A DNA stretch of 64,000 nt from Tetrapyrgos nigripes (GCA_013368315.1 JAACJM010000002.1:806001-870000); one strand, 5' to 3'; positions 11,031 through 22,538 are shown, numbered from the stretch's first letter. The notes: generated by a model from the sequence alone, not told the origin. Numbers and translations are program-made.

Positions 11031-11766
11031 GTTGGGAGAACTTGAGGGGGAGTCTGGGAGAGGGGGGGTTGGTTGGTTGGGGGAAGTAGGGGACAAGGGC
11101 GGGGTCTTGGGCTAGGGTTCTAGGGAGGGGGACCTGGTGGGGAAGAGGGGGAAATTTAAAGGCGGGGGGTTGAGCATGAGCATGTCCAAATCCAGAAGCG
11201 AAAGCCAAAGGGCTGGCTTATCTTTACCTTGTACATTGATTTGATGTACTTACTTGTAGGTGTAGGTGTAACTGTATGCTATGTTGTGGAATAGACATGT
11301 ACTGAGTTGAACAGAGCTACGTACATAGTGCCAGTACTAGTATGTATGGCCGGTCATGCTCGATAATGTAGAATGTATATGTATATACGACGAGTAATTG
11401 TCAACGACCCACTGAGTGCTGGCCAAGTGCTGGGAATGGGAATATGTATCAGTATCATTGAGCGGATGACTGACTACTGGCATCGCTTGAGTATATGAAT
11501 AGGTAAATAGCTTTTGAGAATAATCCCGACATCAAGATAGTTTGCAGTAGTTGCTGTTCCGCCTGCCAGCACCTCACAAAGTAGAAAGTGTCAGTGATCA
11601 CGTGTATAGGACACTCTGCATTGCCCCCAACTCAATTGCTCGCCATCAGCCATCAATTCAAAAGATGCAGTCTCGCGCAATCACATATCATGCATGCACA
11701 TGACTTGGACACTTTTCTTGTTTCGTGCCTGTGTACATCTACCATCAAGCGACGTACATCCTAGCT
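11031..11766. other. 3' flank of copy 1, then NLR upstream region
   Basis: 11205-11480 matches the downstream flank of copy 2 (22080-22290). From about 11490 to 11766 no gene is seen; this is the likely promoter region of the NLR gene. Confidence 0.5.
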
Positions 11767-13758
11767 ATGGCAGACAATTCTCCTGTGAATAAGTAAGTAA
11801 ACCTAAGCTACAATAAGTGTCAAATCCTTATATCCTTTCAAGCTAAATGCAAACACAAGCTGCTGAGATTAGGTCAGCATTAAACTGTTATTACAGTGAT
11901 AGGAAGTCTGACAATCTTCTGTAGCTTGTTCAATAACAGCTCAAAGTTCATCATCAGCCAGAGCACTATCAATGTTGTTGCTGGAAATCAGTATAATACC
12001 CAAAGTAAGCCTAGAGATTGGTATATGTAAATGAATCACAATTAAAACTGCATGAATACTACAGCAAGTGGCAATAATACAGAATGGATTAAAGCACCAA
12101 ATCCTTTTGAGAACTTCAATGCAGCTTACCCCAAGATAATAGAGGGTACCGGAACCTGGTTGCTTGACCATGGAGCCTTCCTGAAATGGAAGAGCAATGG
12201 TTCACTGTTATGGATCCAGGGAAAAGGTCAGTTTTCATACAAAATAAGAATCTCTTTCTCAACTTTTCTCTTATCAGCTGGTTCTGGCAAGACTTTTCTG
12301 TGGTAAGTACTTGTAAATCAGAGTGGATTAACCTACTAAAGATTGAATTTATTCAGCACTAATGTCATCAATGATTTGAGGAAGAACAACTCTGTGTTCT
12401 TCTACTACTTTGACACACGTGATAAGGTCAAAGTAGACTATCAAGGATTTATCTCTGCCATTTTATGTCAAGTGGCAAAAGAGGCTATTAAAAAGGGAAA
12501 TGCATCTGCCCAAATTGAACTTGAAAAGCTCTATAATAGCAGCAAGCAAGGAGACTTCCTAGTTGCAGAAAATGTAGAGGCCACACTGGTTAATCTGATG
12601 ATGACAATGGGTACTGCCTATGTTATTGTGGATGCAATGGATGAATGTGCTGGGCAATATCAAGGCAAACTACTAGCCTTTGTGGATAAATTACTCATCA
12701 AACTCAAACATTGCTATGTGCTCGTGTCAAGCCGCCCACATATCAATTTAGTCCACAAAGAACTTCAGATTATCTCATTGGATAAACAGATGTCTGATAT
12801 TAGAAAATATGTAGACATAAAACTCCAAGAACAACTTGCTTGGTCTCCTGAGCTGAAGGCTGAAATAAAGGACACTCTAGTGAATGGTGCTAATGGACAG
12901 TAAGTATCTATATTAAATGATGTAATTTTGGGAGTAATATGCTAAATGATTACAACAGAATCAGATGGGTAGACTGTCAGTTGACAGCACTTAATGAGAT
13001 CACAATGCCAAGAAGGGTCAGAGAGGCTTTAAAAAGCTTGCCAAAAACCTTAGAAGAGACATATGCGAAGATTTTGGAGCAGGTGAAGGATGAACTAAGA
13101 GATGATGTAAAGACAATTTTTCAGTGGCTGCTGTTTGCTTATAGGCCATTGACCATACAAGAACTTCAGCATATACTGGCTGTTGATGTGGAAAAAAAAA
13201 CATTCTCATCTGAAGATCTTCTTGAAAATATCGAAACAGAGCTACACAAAGTGATAAATTCTAGCTTGGTAGTCATTATCCAAGCTAGTACTGAAAAGGA
13301 GTATTGGGAAAAGCAGACTGTTATGACAGTCCAGCTAGCTCACCCTTCTGTAAGGGATTACTTGCTATCAGAAGCAGCTATTCAAAGTGCTTCAGGATAT
13401 TTTGAGGTGAATAGTGCTCTAGCGCATGGAGTTATTTGTCAGACATCCATTATTTATCTTTTGCACTGTGGACAAGAATCAATTGATGTGGAGAAATGTG
13501 CTTTAGCATATTATGCAGCAAAGTATTGGTTCAGACATTGTAAGGAAACCAAGGAAGAATCTTCCTTTTGAAGATCACAAATCCTGCATATTATCAGTGG
13601 TTGAATTTATATACACCTGATACATGGAATAATCAACCAGGTCAAGAAGAAATAGCACAACTGTTTTATTATGCTTGTTACATGGGGCTCAAAAGTATCT
13701 TGGTGAATATGTTTAAAGATGACAATATTTATGGAAAATCAATGATTTGGGGAGAGTA

Positions 13759-14155
13759 TATGGAACTGCTTTACAGGCTGCAAGTGCTGGTGGTCATTTG
13801 GAGGTTGTAAGATTACTCCTTGAACAGGGAGCTGATGTCAACACACAGGGTGGACATTATGGAAATGCTTTACAGGTTGCAAGTGCTCATGGTCATTTGG
13901 AGGTTGTAAGATTACTCCTTGAACAGGGAGCTGATGTCAATGTGCAGAGTGGATATTATGGAAATGCTTTACAGGCTGCAAGTGCTGGTGATTGTTTGGA
14001 GGTTGTAAGATTACTCCTTGAACAGGGAGCTGATGTCAATGTGCAGGGTGGACATTATGGAAATGCTTTACAGGCTGCAAGTGCTGGTGGTCATTTGAAG
14101 GTTGCTGGTGGTCATTTGAAGGTTGCTGGTGATCATTTGGAGGTTGTAAGATTAC
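13759..14155 (+). repeat. Four near-identical 99-bp ankyrin repeats
   Basis: Units of 33 codons start at 13759, 13858, 13957 and 14056, each of the form YGNALQAASAGGHLEVVRLL LEQGADVN.. Repeats differ by only a few bases. The fourth contains an extra internal 21-bp duplication (GTTGCTGGTGGTCATTTGAA). Such DNA-level identity indicates recent expansion or gene conversion, as known for fungal NLR repeat domains. Confidence 0.9.
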
Positions 14156-14555
14156 TCCTTGAACAGGGAGCTGATGTCAATTAGGGCTCCTAGCGGATCA
14201 GATGCTGTTCAGATGCGGATCCATCCACTTGGATGAGTCATTCAAGAGTGCCAATCTGCATCAGCGGATGGCATCTGTCGGATGACCAGATCATCTGCAG
14301 ATGGGTGGCTGAAGGTGGCTGACATAGTAAGAAAAAAGTTTGAAATTGGTTTTTCGTGGTTTAAGTATCTCTAAGTACAAGTACAATGTGAGCTACTCAC
14401 AACTGACACAGAGTATTACGACAGAATGACATTGGCCTCTTTGCCGACGAGTTTTCCCATGCAATTGCAACGTCGAGCAAAGAATCGAGAACGATTCTAA
14501 CGCGTTGTAAAAGATTTCTGTAAATATTGGTGAGTCTTTGCAGTATGAAAGAGTT

Positions 14556-14798
14556 GTGGGCCAGCGCCCAGGCGTGGCGAGTACGAGGCCAGAAGGTAAT
14601 GTTGAAAATACGAGAAATGAAAATAAAAATGAATCATGTAGGTTTTCTAACTTGTGAAGAGGATGAAAAAAGGCAGTGTGTTGCGGCCCAGAGCTTAATA
14701 ATAGGGGCAAGTGACGGAAAAAGATGGACGGGAAAAATCGGGAGGCTTTAAACATACCAAGTGTAGAAAACTCGTCCTCATTTTATTTGGCCTCGTAA
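14556..14798 (-). mobile_element. Short Helentron-like element, copy 3
   Basis: On the minus strand it starts TTACGAGGCC (14798) and ends with GGCCTCGTACTC plus a GCCACGCC..GGCGCTGGCCCAC hairpin at 14556. Length is about 243 bp. It lies within the hAT-type element. Confidence 0.65.
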
Positions 14799-15027
14799 TA
14801 CATCGCGTGGCGCGAACGGAATTTGCCGGCAGTAGGCGCGGCCGCCTGTTGCGTCGGAACTAATATTTCTTTCCGTCGGATCACACCAGGACAAAGCTAG
14901 AAACACAGCCCCACGGATCACTCCAGTCCAAACCCGTTTATCAGACGGATAGACGGGACCGTTTAAGCATAGCCACAAGCAGAAGTTGAGTGTAATAAAC
15001 TCAACCTCATTTCATTCGGCCTCGTAA
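14799..15027 (-). mobile_element. Short Helentron-like element, copy 4, 3' end incomplete
   Basis: The 5' terminus at 15027 (TTACGAGG on the minus strand) carries the conserved subterminal block ending in TTGTGGCTATGC. At the other side only half of the hairpin (CGTTCGCGCCACGCG) remains before copy 3 begins, so copy 3 may have inserted into its terminal hairpin. Confidence 0.5.
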
Positions 15028-15277
15028 CCTCAGGAAAGCCTGAGATTGACCTAAATTGGCAACTCCATCACATTCTCACATACTTCAACCATCCGACGAT
15101 GAACTACGGATGGACGGATGGTATCCGCCGGATAGTGCACCTCCAGACGTCCATCCGCCATCTGAATCTGAGGCCTCATCATCGGATAGGCGCTGGATCA
15201 TCTGATCTGCTAGGAGCCCTAATGTCAATGTGCAGGGTGGATATTATGGAAATGCTTTACAGGCTGCAATTGCTGGT

Positions 15278-15638
15278 GGTTTGTCCTCACCTTGCAGAAA
15301 CTTCAATGAAGGTAGGAGCTAGCTCTGAAGCCAGCTTCTGCAGTGTTCAGTGTTTGTCTGCCATGTGCTGAAGACTATGAGAAATTCCTCTTTCAGTTAT
15401 TGCATAGGGAAGAACTCATAGTTGTGCATTGAAAGACTGGAATAGTACAGCAAAGCCAGTATCCAACATAGGTCAAAGATAAGAGGAAAAGAATAGCTAG
15501 AACCTGATGTCTATCTGCTGCTCAGGACCAGAATGTGAGGTAGGGAGTAAAAGGAATTAGATTACTAAATATAATTAGTTATTAATCAATTACTATTTGG
15601 ATACAATTAATTATGGATTTGGAGTAATTGTATCCTAA
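15278..15638. other. No gene recognised
   Basis: Sequence after the broken NLR. A/T-rich, with a small palindrome (GGATACAATT..AATTGTATCC at about 15598-15635). No coding signal was found. Confidence 0.4.
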
Positions 15639-16115
15639 TTGGTTGAAGCCTTACAAAAAAGAGATCTCCTAGACTCCTTCAATATCCTCTCCTCTCATTT
15701 AGACACCACGTTTACTGCGTTAGCAACCTCTTTGGCCCGTTCCAAGTCTCTGTCTCCGTCATCCGGATCCACCATCACTGGCACTGTCGATGACTCCTCC
15801 ACCTTTTCCGGTGTCAATCTCAACAAGCAAAAGAAAATAGCTCGTGTCTACATGGCTATCCTCTTAGGTCCTAGCATCACTTTGGCAAAGACAAAGGTCA
15901 TCTTTGGAGTTGATGGATTGGAAGTGAAGATTTGGGGCGAGAGGAATGATGGGGATCTAGATTTAATAGCGGGTGGTTTGAGAGAGAAGGGTGAGGGCAA
16001 GCTGAGTGATGACGAAGAGGAAGTGGAGGAGGAAGAAGTGGAGTCGGGAGAAGGAGAAGAGAGTGACGGTGACAACGATGAAGATGCCGTACATTCATTT
16101 GCCATCTTCACGTGA
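15639..16115 (+). CDS. Hypothetical protein with acidic C-terminus, probably a fragment
   Basis: A 158-codon frame without introns. The N-terminal half is Ser/Thr-rich. The middle part (QKKIARVYMAILLGPSITLA) is predicted mixed helix and strand. The last 50 residues are Glu/Asp-rich. No family is recognised. The frame is open upstream of the first Met, so it may be a relic of a larger gene. It may be noncoding. Confidence 0.3.
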   Translation: MVEALQKRDLLDSFNILSSHLDTTFTALATSLARSKSLSPSSGSTITGTVDDSSTFSGVNLNKQKKIARVYMAILLGPSITLAKTKVIFGVDGLEVKIWGERNDGDLDLIAGGLREKGEGKLSDDEEEVEEEEVESGEGEESDGDNDEDAVHSFAIFT

Positions 16116-16419
16116 ACCGACATCTGAGCATACGCTGTCCTTCTATAAACTCCCCACCCATTTAGCATGTTCCGACCACTGCTTTTCCTCATATCCCATG
16201 GTGAAAACTATGCTTCTCATCTCCTCCTGCAGCAAAACCGACTCTTCCTGATAACAATGAGCACACGATACGGAGTACTATATGCTGATCACGTTAAAGA
16301 CACCATTCTGAGAGCGTGAAGCATGTACCATCTTGAACCTCCTCCTCGTTTGTACTGAAGATCGACGGTCTCCGGTCTATACTTCGGAAAATGCCTTCCC
16401 CCGGTGCTCACTTGCTGTC

Positions 16420-16830
16420 GGGATTTTTGGAAAACACTCTGGGCTCAGGTTATTTGGAAAATTCTTGGGCTCAGACACGTACCCGATCCCCTGGGAATAT
16501 TCCCGCCCTGCTTGGGCACACGGGGATATTGCGCCTACATGTATACCAATCATATTAGTACACTGTAGTGTAGCAGTACATAGATAAAAATTTAAATTGT
16601 CGTTGGGCTTTTCAAGAACTGGGCTATTCACGATCGGTGCATGCTATTAGGGGCTGCACCCTGGGAATATTTCCCGCCCTGCTTGAGCGCCGGCCCATTG
16701 CATCCATATGTTGCGTTCATCATTATAAATATGCATCATAGCACTCTGTATGTAGTATGTAGGTAAATATACAGAAATACGCATAGATTTCTTTGGGAAA
16801 TGCTCCGGGTTCAGGCCATTGCACAGCCCC
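16420..16830. repeat. Repeat cluster with CCTGGGAATATTCCCGCCCTGC motif type, orientation A
   Basis: GGGAATATT.CCGCCCTGCTT occurs at about 16493 and 16671, next to TTTGGAAAA(C/T)..CTGGG(C/T)TCAGG blocks at about 16428, 16450 and 16793. The same motifs occur reversed at 19130-19555. The element class is not identified. Confidence 0.5.
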
Positions 16831-18047
16831 TGGAAATCCTTACATCGCCAGGTTTCCATTCCCTTACCCCTCCTCATCTTTTACTCTCGAATCCTTGCAT
16901 CTGTTACTCGGGTCAGTCGTCGAGAGTCTAGACTCGGATTTATCGGCATATTCTGTAGTGCCGGTTTTTACGGGGATCAGGGTCGGGCATGCCCCGCTCT
17001 GGTCCTTATGTGCGCATTCCCCCAATTTGTACACCTATACCAGAGCACAATCGATTGATGAGTCGTTTAGAACACTCTTAAGTGAAGAAACCATATTATC
17101 TTCTCTTCCTAGGCATTTTTGGGTACTAAATGGCAAGCTGCACTTGATTAGCAACAATTGTGGCTGAAAGAATAACCATCATTGTAAATTCTTGGGCATG
17201 TACAGTCCATACCGGTTCATTGTAGATGTATCAAGTGTGCATAAAATTACTTGAAGGTTGCTTTCTGGGTCCGCCAAGTTGCTATATGCATAGTTCGACA
17301 CTAATTTAGTGATCATTCGCAGGTGTGACACGTTCTGACTTGATGAACCATTTTAAATGGCACCCAGAGGTCAAAGTTAAGGATTTTACATGTATGAAGA
17401 CTCAGCCACAGGTATTGGTGCCAAGTGTCACTATATGCCAGGGGGTCTAACAAGTGATGTATGTGTTTCAGTCTTTGGATGATCACTTTTTTGAAGTTTT
17501 TGCAACCAAGGTGGCTTTTAAAGCTCTGCCATTTTCAGACAGCTGTTTATGACTGGATACCTTTAGATTACTGCTTTAGATGTTATTCAGCACATTTTCC
17601 CATTTCTTAGTGATTTTCAAAGCGCTGCATGGTACCTCTAATCCAAGATGAACGTCCCAGATTGACCATTTTATGACAGTTATGTATCAACATGCAAACA
17701 TATTGCGTATCACTCAAAAGATGGCCACAAAAAATATTCTCAAGCTACAAATACATATCTAGATCCTATCCCGAACCTCTCCGAGGTGTAATATGCTCCG
17801 TTGCTTCAACGCGAAGCGAAGTAATGACCGAGATGGTGGGATAAGCGCCCAGGAAAAGCGTGGGAATATGCTACAAAGGGTTCGACCTGTGTTCGACGTT
17901 AATTCGACGTTATTCGACGTTTATTCCGCAATTGGAACGTAACGCGTCAACCGCCAGCAAACTGCCAGCACAACTCTTGGCCGCCACTCGTTGTCCACTT
18001 TGCTCTAAAGACTCATGGGTACGACGATAGCCCCTTTATGGGTCCAA
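16831..18047. other. No gene recognised
   Basis: Only short frames without family resemblance. 17880-17930 has three close TTCGACGTT motifs. The stretch ends at the TTACGAGGCC terminus of the element at 18048. Confidence 0.4.
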
Positions 18048-19111
18048 TTACGAGGCCAAAGAATGAGGCTGAGTTCTTAGCACCCACTTTCTGCTTGTGG
18101 CTATGTCGAATAGGATAGCAGTGCATTGTGTTCGCGTGTTTGTTCTAGTACGTGTCCAGTCAGGTGATAGCATGACACGTTGACCACGCGTCTTGTCTCT
18201 ACTCGAGTCTCGCACACGTTTCTCCACATCCTAAAGTCTCCCAATTCATCATGCTCTTCCCAGCTACCCGGTCCGAGGTCCTGGAAGATTGTTTCCTCCT
18301 GCAAACTGGCGTCGAATCTTTTCTTCCGGCAAGCTACCGGAAATAATGGCATCCGCCCCGCCCGCACAACTGAATTTTATGGAGTGTGGAACCGGCGCAG
18401 GAAAGTAAAGTGGATCTAAGAGCAACGTATGGACTCTGATTGATGCCGCTCATAATATTGGGCACGAAGTACGTTGGAGAAGGTCTCAAGGTGATAAATC
18501 AGGTTATTGACTGGTTTGCACGTCGATCTTCTAGATAAGATTGCTTCAAGTGATCCTGATTTTCTTGTAACAAACTGCCACAAATAAATGTACACCAAAC
18601 AAGGTTGCACAGTTCTGTATGTTTCTAAGAGGTATGCCACCACGCATGCAGTCGTTTTGTTTTGTTTTGGTTCTGTCAGATGGTTAACCGCGTTCAGACG
18701 TGCATTCCAAATCCATTGTCGTGCATGGTCGTGCATGTCGTAATTAACGAGCTGACGTCTTCGAAACCAGAAATCAACATATCATCAAGACGACCTTCCC
18801 CACATCTGCAGCTTACATACGTCTTGAAAAGAGAAGGAGGGAGGAGAGGGATTTGTAGACATGTTTGCTTGTAAGTATTGTTTATAAACTTCATTGATCG
18901 TCGGTTCTCTGTTTCTGTCTTTTTTGACTGACTATGATCTACACTCGTCCAACAAGGAACAGCACAAATATGCCATGCATAACATTCATCCTCGTAAATA
19001 TGGTCTGAAAATGGAGGTTAAAAAATCTGCCTTGCGCTAAATTGTTGGCTTGCGTGTGGCGGTTTTTTAAACTATGGGCCTCGTTCTCGCCACGCGTTAG
19101 TGCTGGCCCAC
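18048..19111 (+). mobile_element. Short Helentron-like element, copy 2 (1.06 kb), inverted twin of copy 1
   Basis: Starts TTACGAGGCCAAAGAATGAG and ends GGGCCTCGTTCTCGCCACGC followed by GTTAGTGCTGGCCCAC. It is nearly identical to 4053-5106 in opposite orientation. It keeps CG at sites that read TG in copy 1, so it looks like the less decayed copy. Confidence 0.75.
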
Positions 19112-19129
19112 AGCCTTTTCATAATGTAT

Positions 19130-19555
19130 GGGCGGGTGCCCAAGCAGGGCAGAAATATTCCCAGGGTGTGGTGCCCCCTGCCCACAGCATCCTTTTGGCA
19201 AACCCAACAGCAATCTCAGTATCTACCATTACTTACAGATGTACTAATGTAATTTGTATAATAATACAGTAGTGTTAGGGCAATATAGCAGCAATGGCGC
19301 ACGCGCAAGGAGGGCGGAAATATTCCCACGCACGGATTAGCCCGAGCCCAAGCGCTTTCTGAATAACCCGAGTCTGCATCATTCGGCAGACCCAACAGTA
19401 GGCTCACTTTAAATTATGTACCATTACTTATAAACGTACTAGTGTAATTTTTGAAACAATACAGTAGTAGGACAAAATACGATATAGTAGCAACGGCGGG
19501 CGCGCAAGGAGTTCCTACGCGCAAGCGTTTTCCGAATAACCCGAGCCAGTGCAGT
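19130..19555. repeat. Two tandem units of about 188 bp, orientation B
   Basis: The units start near 19200 and 19388 (CCCAACAG.., CCATTACTTA.A..GTACTA.TGTAAT.., AATACAGTAGT.., GGCG.(A/G)CGCGCAAGGAG). The GGAAATATTCCC/CCCAAGCAGGGC motifs are the reverse of those at 16490 and 16670. Function unknown. Confidence 0.5.
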
Positions 19556-19986
19556 CTGGTGCCGAGCTACGCCTAATTAAGATGGCATTTTCCGGTTTGG
19601 GATACTGGTATACCGGTAGGCATATTTCCGATGTAATCCGAAAGAGGTGGATTTTGACCGAATAGTCCGAATAAGGTCACGCGTCGAGAACACGGCAGAC
19701 TGAGGCCGCGTGTCGAGAATACGGTAATATCCGAATTGCCCAGACCTCCCAGCTAGACGTACCACACCCAAAACGGTAGGACCCTGCCCTAGGCCATTCC
19801 GCGCCAGAGGAGCCATAGTGGGTTGTTGAACAAGCCACGGCCTGGTGGTTGATACACCGTTTTTACAAAAGTATGCTGGTGCTTATATCCATGCGTTTTT
19901 GTAAAACTTTTATAAAATTTTAGTGTTTTGGCCTCGACCCACAACAACACGACGCCTCTCATACCACCACCAGCGGCCCCAAACTC

Positions 19987-21976
19987 ATGCCCATCTCAAA
20001 CCACGCCCAAGAACAACACACCATCCGACTCGCAGACCGGCTCCTTTCACGGACACTCGCTGAAGCTGAAGGGGAGGGACGGGGGATGGCTTCTGACATG
20101 GGTGAGTCTGAGTCTTCTCTCGTGTTTTGGTCCTTATGGTCCTTTTGTCCTTTGTCTTTTTCTTTTTCTTTTTTCTCTCTTTTCAAAGATAATTCTAATT
20201 TGATTCGGCTTTCGCTAACACACCTCCCCCCTCCCCTTCCTTCGTCACTCTTCCCTTCTCACCATCCTTCCATCCACTACTACGTCTACCATCTAGCCCC
20301 CACCCAAACCCACATCCTCATCCTTGCCCCCCGCCGATTCGCCCACCCAGCTTGGATCCCTCGGCAAAATGAAAACGTGAAAAAGAAGTTGGATGGGGCT
20401 GTGAAGGAGTTTGAGGAGGAGCTGGGGGAAGTTGGTGGTACCGAGGGAGGGGGAGTGGGGGTGGGGGTGGAAGGGGGGATGGAGGGAGTTGGTGGTGCTT
20501 CTACGACAAATCCGTCAAATGGCAGTGGGGCGAGTAAACGAAACCGGAATAATCATAATCGACATCCTGTAGAAGGCGTTTGGATATCTTCTTTAAAGGC
20601 GTCAAAGGGGACTGCGTCGGCGTTGGGGGATGGTAGTACTAGCGGTATAGGTAAATCTGCGGGGACCCCTTGCGGGGCTGCGGGGACCTGGCTTGGATTT
20701 GCGGGTACCATCCTAAGTCATCATATATGACTTCCTGTACTGTAGAAACTATGTATATGAACTCAGAATTGTCTTCAAGCTAGTGTATTCAATGCAAGGA
20801 AAGTGTAAAAATCTTCAAAAAAGAGGGATAAGCACAGGCACAATTTCGATTTTCTTTTTGTTTGTTTGCTATATTCTTACAGATTCTCTCTCAAAAAGGA
20901 TATCAAGTCTCAATAGGACACTTCTCCACCCTCACGAGCATAGCTCGGTGTGAAAATGTCAAGTGAAGACGACAACAGCTGGCTTCGGGAATTTCCGGCA
21001 TGTTTCTCACGCATCTCAAGTGCGTCGAGAGGCTTGCTTTATGATCCTGAGGCTGTTAAAGTGAATTATCTTGTATATATGTGTTAAGGCATGTGTGCTG
21101 ATCACTGATTGTTCAATAACAAGAAATGCATTTTGTAGAGGTCCCCGCATGTGGCTGTACACTTGCGGGGACCTTGCGGGGACCCTTCAAATGTTTTTTT
21201 TACAAACTTCAATTGACCAGCCAAAGGTTTCTTATGGCAGATAGTGACCCTATAGTAGAAATAATACCCAGTTAAAGGCAATCTGGATAGGGTTAATAGC
21301 ATGAGATTTTGACTTGAGCAACAATGACTGAAGTAAGAGGACACACAAAGTAAGTGTGAACTGGATGAATTGTGTACTGAGAACTATATATGGGTAAATA
21401 AGTAGATATTACAAGTATCTAGGGGTAAAACATCATGTATCTGTAAGAATAAAACTAGAGAAATCATGAGAAATCATAGTAATTGAAGGAGAGATTAAGA
21501 TATGAATTCAGAGTTGTTCAAGCCAGATAGACTTGAAGAGGATTCCCAAGAAGGGATTTATGAGGGACCTAACAAGATAGAAATTTGGGAAGGAGGGTCA
21601 TTGTAACTGAGACTGGTTGGGGTGAATTATTCTAATGTTAAATTACAGTTGGGAACTGAGTAGATATTCACAGGTACAAGGTTAGGATGGGTTTATTATA
21701 CAAAGAACTGATTAGAACAGTGAATTCTAAAAAGATCTAGCTAGTAGAGATAAGTATCAGGGTATCCGCAGGTCCCCGCAGATTTCTGATACCCGTAGTA
21801 CTAGTCAGACTCAGACTCAGACTGAGTGCGAGTACGAGTTTGTAGATGTAACGAACAGGAACGGAAATGCGAATGGGTTAGGGAGTGGGGAGGTAAACGA
21901 AGACGAAGTAGACGAAGATGACGAGATGATTTGGTGGAGTTGGGATGGGAAGATTGTTGGGTTTGCGGATTGGTAG
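19987..21976 (+). pseudogene. Unknown duplicated gene, copy 2, split by an inserted element
   Basis: First readable exon 19987-20101 (MPISNHAQEQHTIRLADRLL..), intron 20102-20296 (GTGAGT..TCTAG), then APTQTHILILAPRRFAHPAW, IPRQNENVKKKLDG, an acidic and Gly/Val-rich low-complexity stretch, and HPVEGVWI. Coding similarity to copy 1 is interrupted at 20642 by an inserted element and resumes at 21805 with SQTQTQTECEYEFVDVT.., ending EMIWWSWDGKIVGFADW, stop at 21974-21976. The family is not recognised. The Trp-rich C-terminus is the most conserved part across copies, including the scrap at 41969-42055. The true start may lie upstream of 19987. Confidence 0.6.
20643..21794. mobile_element. Non-autonomous TIR element (about 1.15 kb) with 10-bp flanking repeat
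   Basis: Left end CGGTATAGGTAAATCTGCGG plus GGACC; right end is the inverted GGTCCCCGCAGATTTCTGAT plus ACCC. The direct repeat GTAGTACTAG flanks it at 20633-20642 and 21795-21804. Copy 1 of the host gene shows the uninterrupted site. TGCGGGGACC motifs recur at both ends and at 21137-21185. No transposase is seen. An 8-bp (hAT) or 9-10-bp (MULE) duplication would both fit inside the 10-bp repeat. Confidence 0.8.
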
Positions 21977-22400
21977 ATTGGTAAAACTTGAGGGGGGAAG
22001 GGGGAAGAGGGGTTAGGGGGGAGGGAGAGTTTCCAAAACCCGAAGCCCGAAACCCGAAACCCGAAACTCGAAGGACGAAAGGCTTTATCTGGTACATTGT
22101 ACGTTGATTTGATGTACTTGCTTGTAGGTGTAGGTGTATGGTATGTTCTAGAATAGACATGTACAGAGCTACATACATAGTGCCAGTACTAGTACGTATG
22201 ACCCGTCGTGCTCGAGAATGTATATTGAGAATGTATATGTACAACGACGTGACCCAAGTGTTCAATTCGGAATATGTACCAGTAAAATTAAGCGGATGAC
22301 TATAGGCTATATCTAGAAGTTAGAACTTCCAGGTTTACGAGGCTGAGACTTGACTTTTCTGCAGCTTACTACACTTGAACAATCCAAGTGGACGGACGAA
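21977..22400 (+). repeat. 3' flank of copy 2
   Basis: 22080-22290 matches 11205-11480, and 22205-22400 matches 9455-9642. It marks the extent of the duplicated block downstream of the gene. Confidence 0.65.
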
Positions 22401-22538
22401 AACAAAAGAGTCGAGACCGGCACGAGTCATGCAAGCCTGAGGAGGAGGAGACTGGCATGAACACCGGTCAGAAGCTTCGGAAGGGAACGAGACGGACAAT
22501 GGCAGGCGGCGGGTGGCTGTGAACACAGCCACTTCAAC

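Larger units (their letters stand above)
14182..15221. mobile_element. Non-autonomous hAT-type element (1040 bp) with 8-bp target duplication
   Basis: Begins TAGGGCTCCTAGCGGATCAG and ends with the inverted equivalent (..CTGATCTGCTAGGAGCCCTA). It is flanked by a perfect ATGTCAAT at 14174-14181 and 15222-15229. The interior has many GGATG/CATCC subterminal motifs. No transposase is encoded. Two rolling-circle-type short elements (14556-14798 and 14799-15027) are nested inside. The insertion interrupts the ankyrin reading frame of the NLR gene. Confidence 0.9.
11767..15277 (+). pseudogene. NACHT-ankyrin NLR gene, frameshifted and interrupted by a transposon
   Basis: Probable start ATG at 11767. 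The head reads NSSKFIISQSTINVVAGNQY, typical of basidiomycete NLRs. The NACHT domain follows: TWLLDHGAFLKW, then LLWIQGKAGSGKT, with the P-loop formed by splicing a 51-bp intron (12227-12277). Further introns are 12303-12356 (54 bp) and 12900-12958 (59 bp). YVIVDAMDEC is the Walker B region, VLVSSRPH sensor 1, and IRWVDCQL and SLPKTLEETYAKIL the winged-helix region. A frame change at about 13565-13572 and another at about 13700-13750 break the reading frame before four ankyrin units. The hAT-type element at 14182 then supplies an immediate TAG, and a partial fifth ankyrin unit resumes at 15222. Such proteins act in fungal non-self recognition and cell death; this copy is probably dead. Confidence 0.85.

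Noticed and set aside
10858..11208. Proline-rich minus-strand frame of 116 codons
   Set aside because: It is the antisense of the acidic C-terminus and flank of the duplicated gene, whose sense reading is conserved in copies.
15898..16192. Ser/Pro/His-rich minus-strand frames
   Set aside because: They mirror the acidic low-complexity tail of the plus-strand frame.
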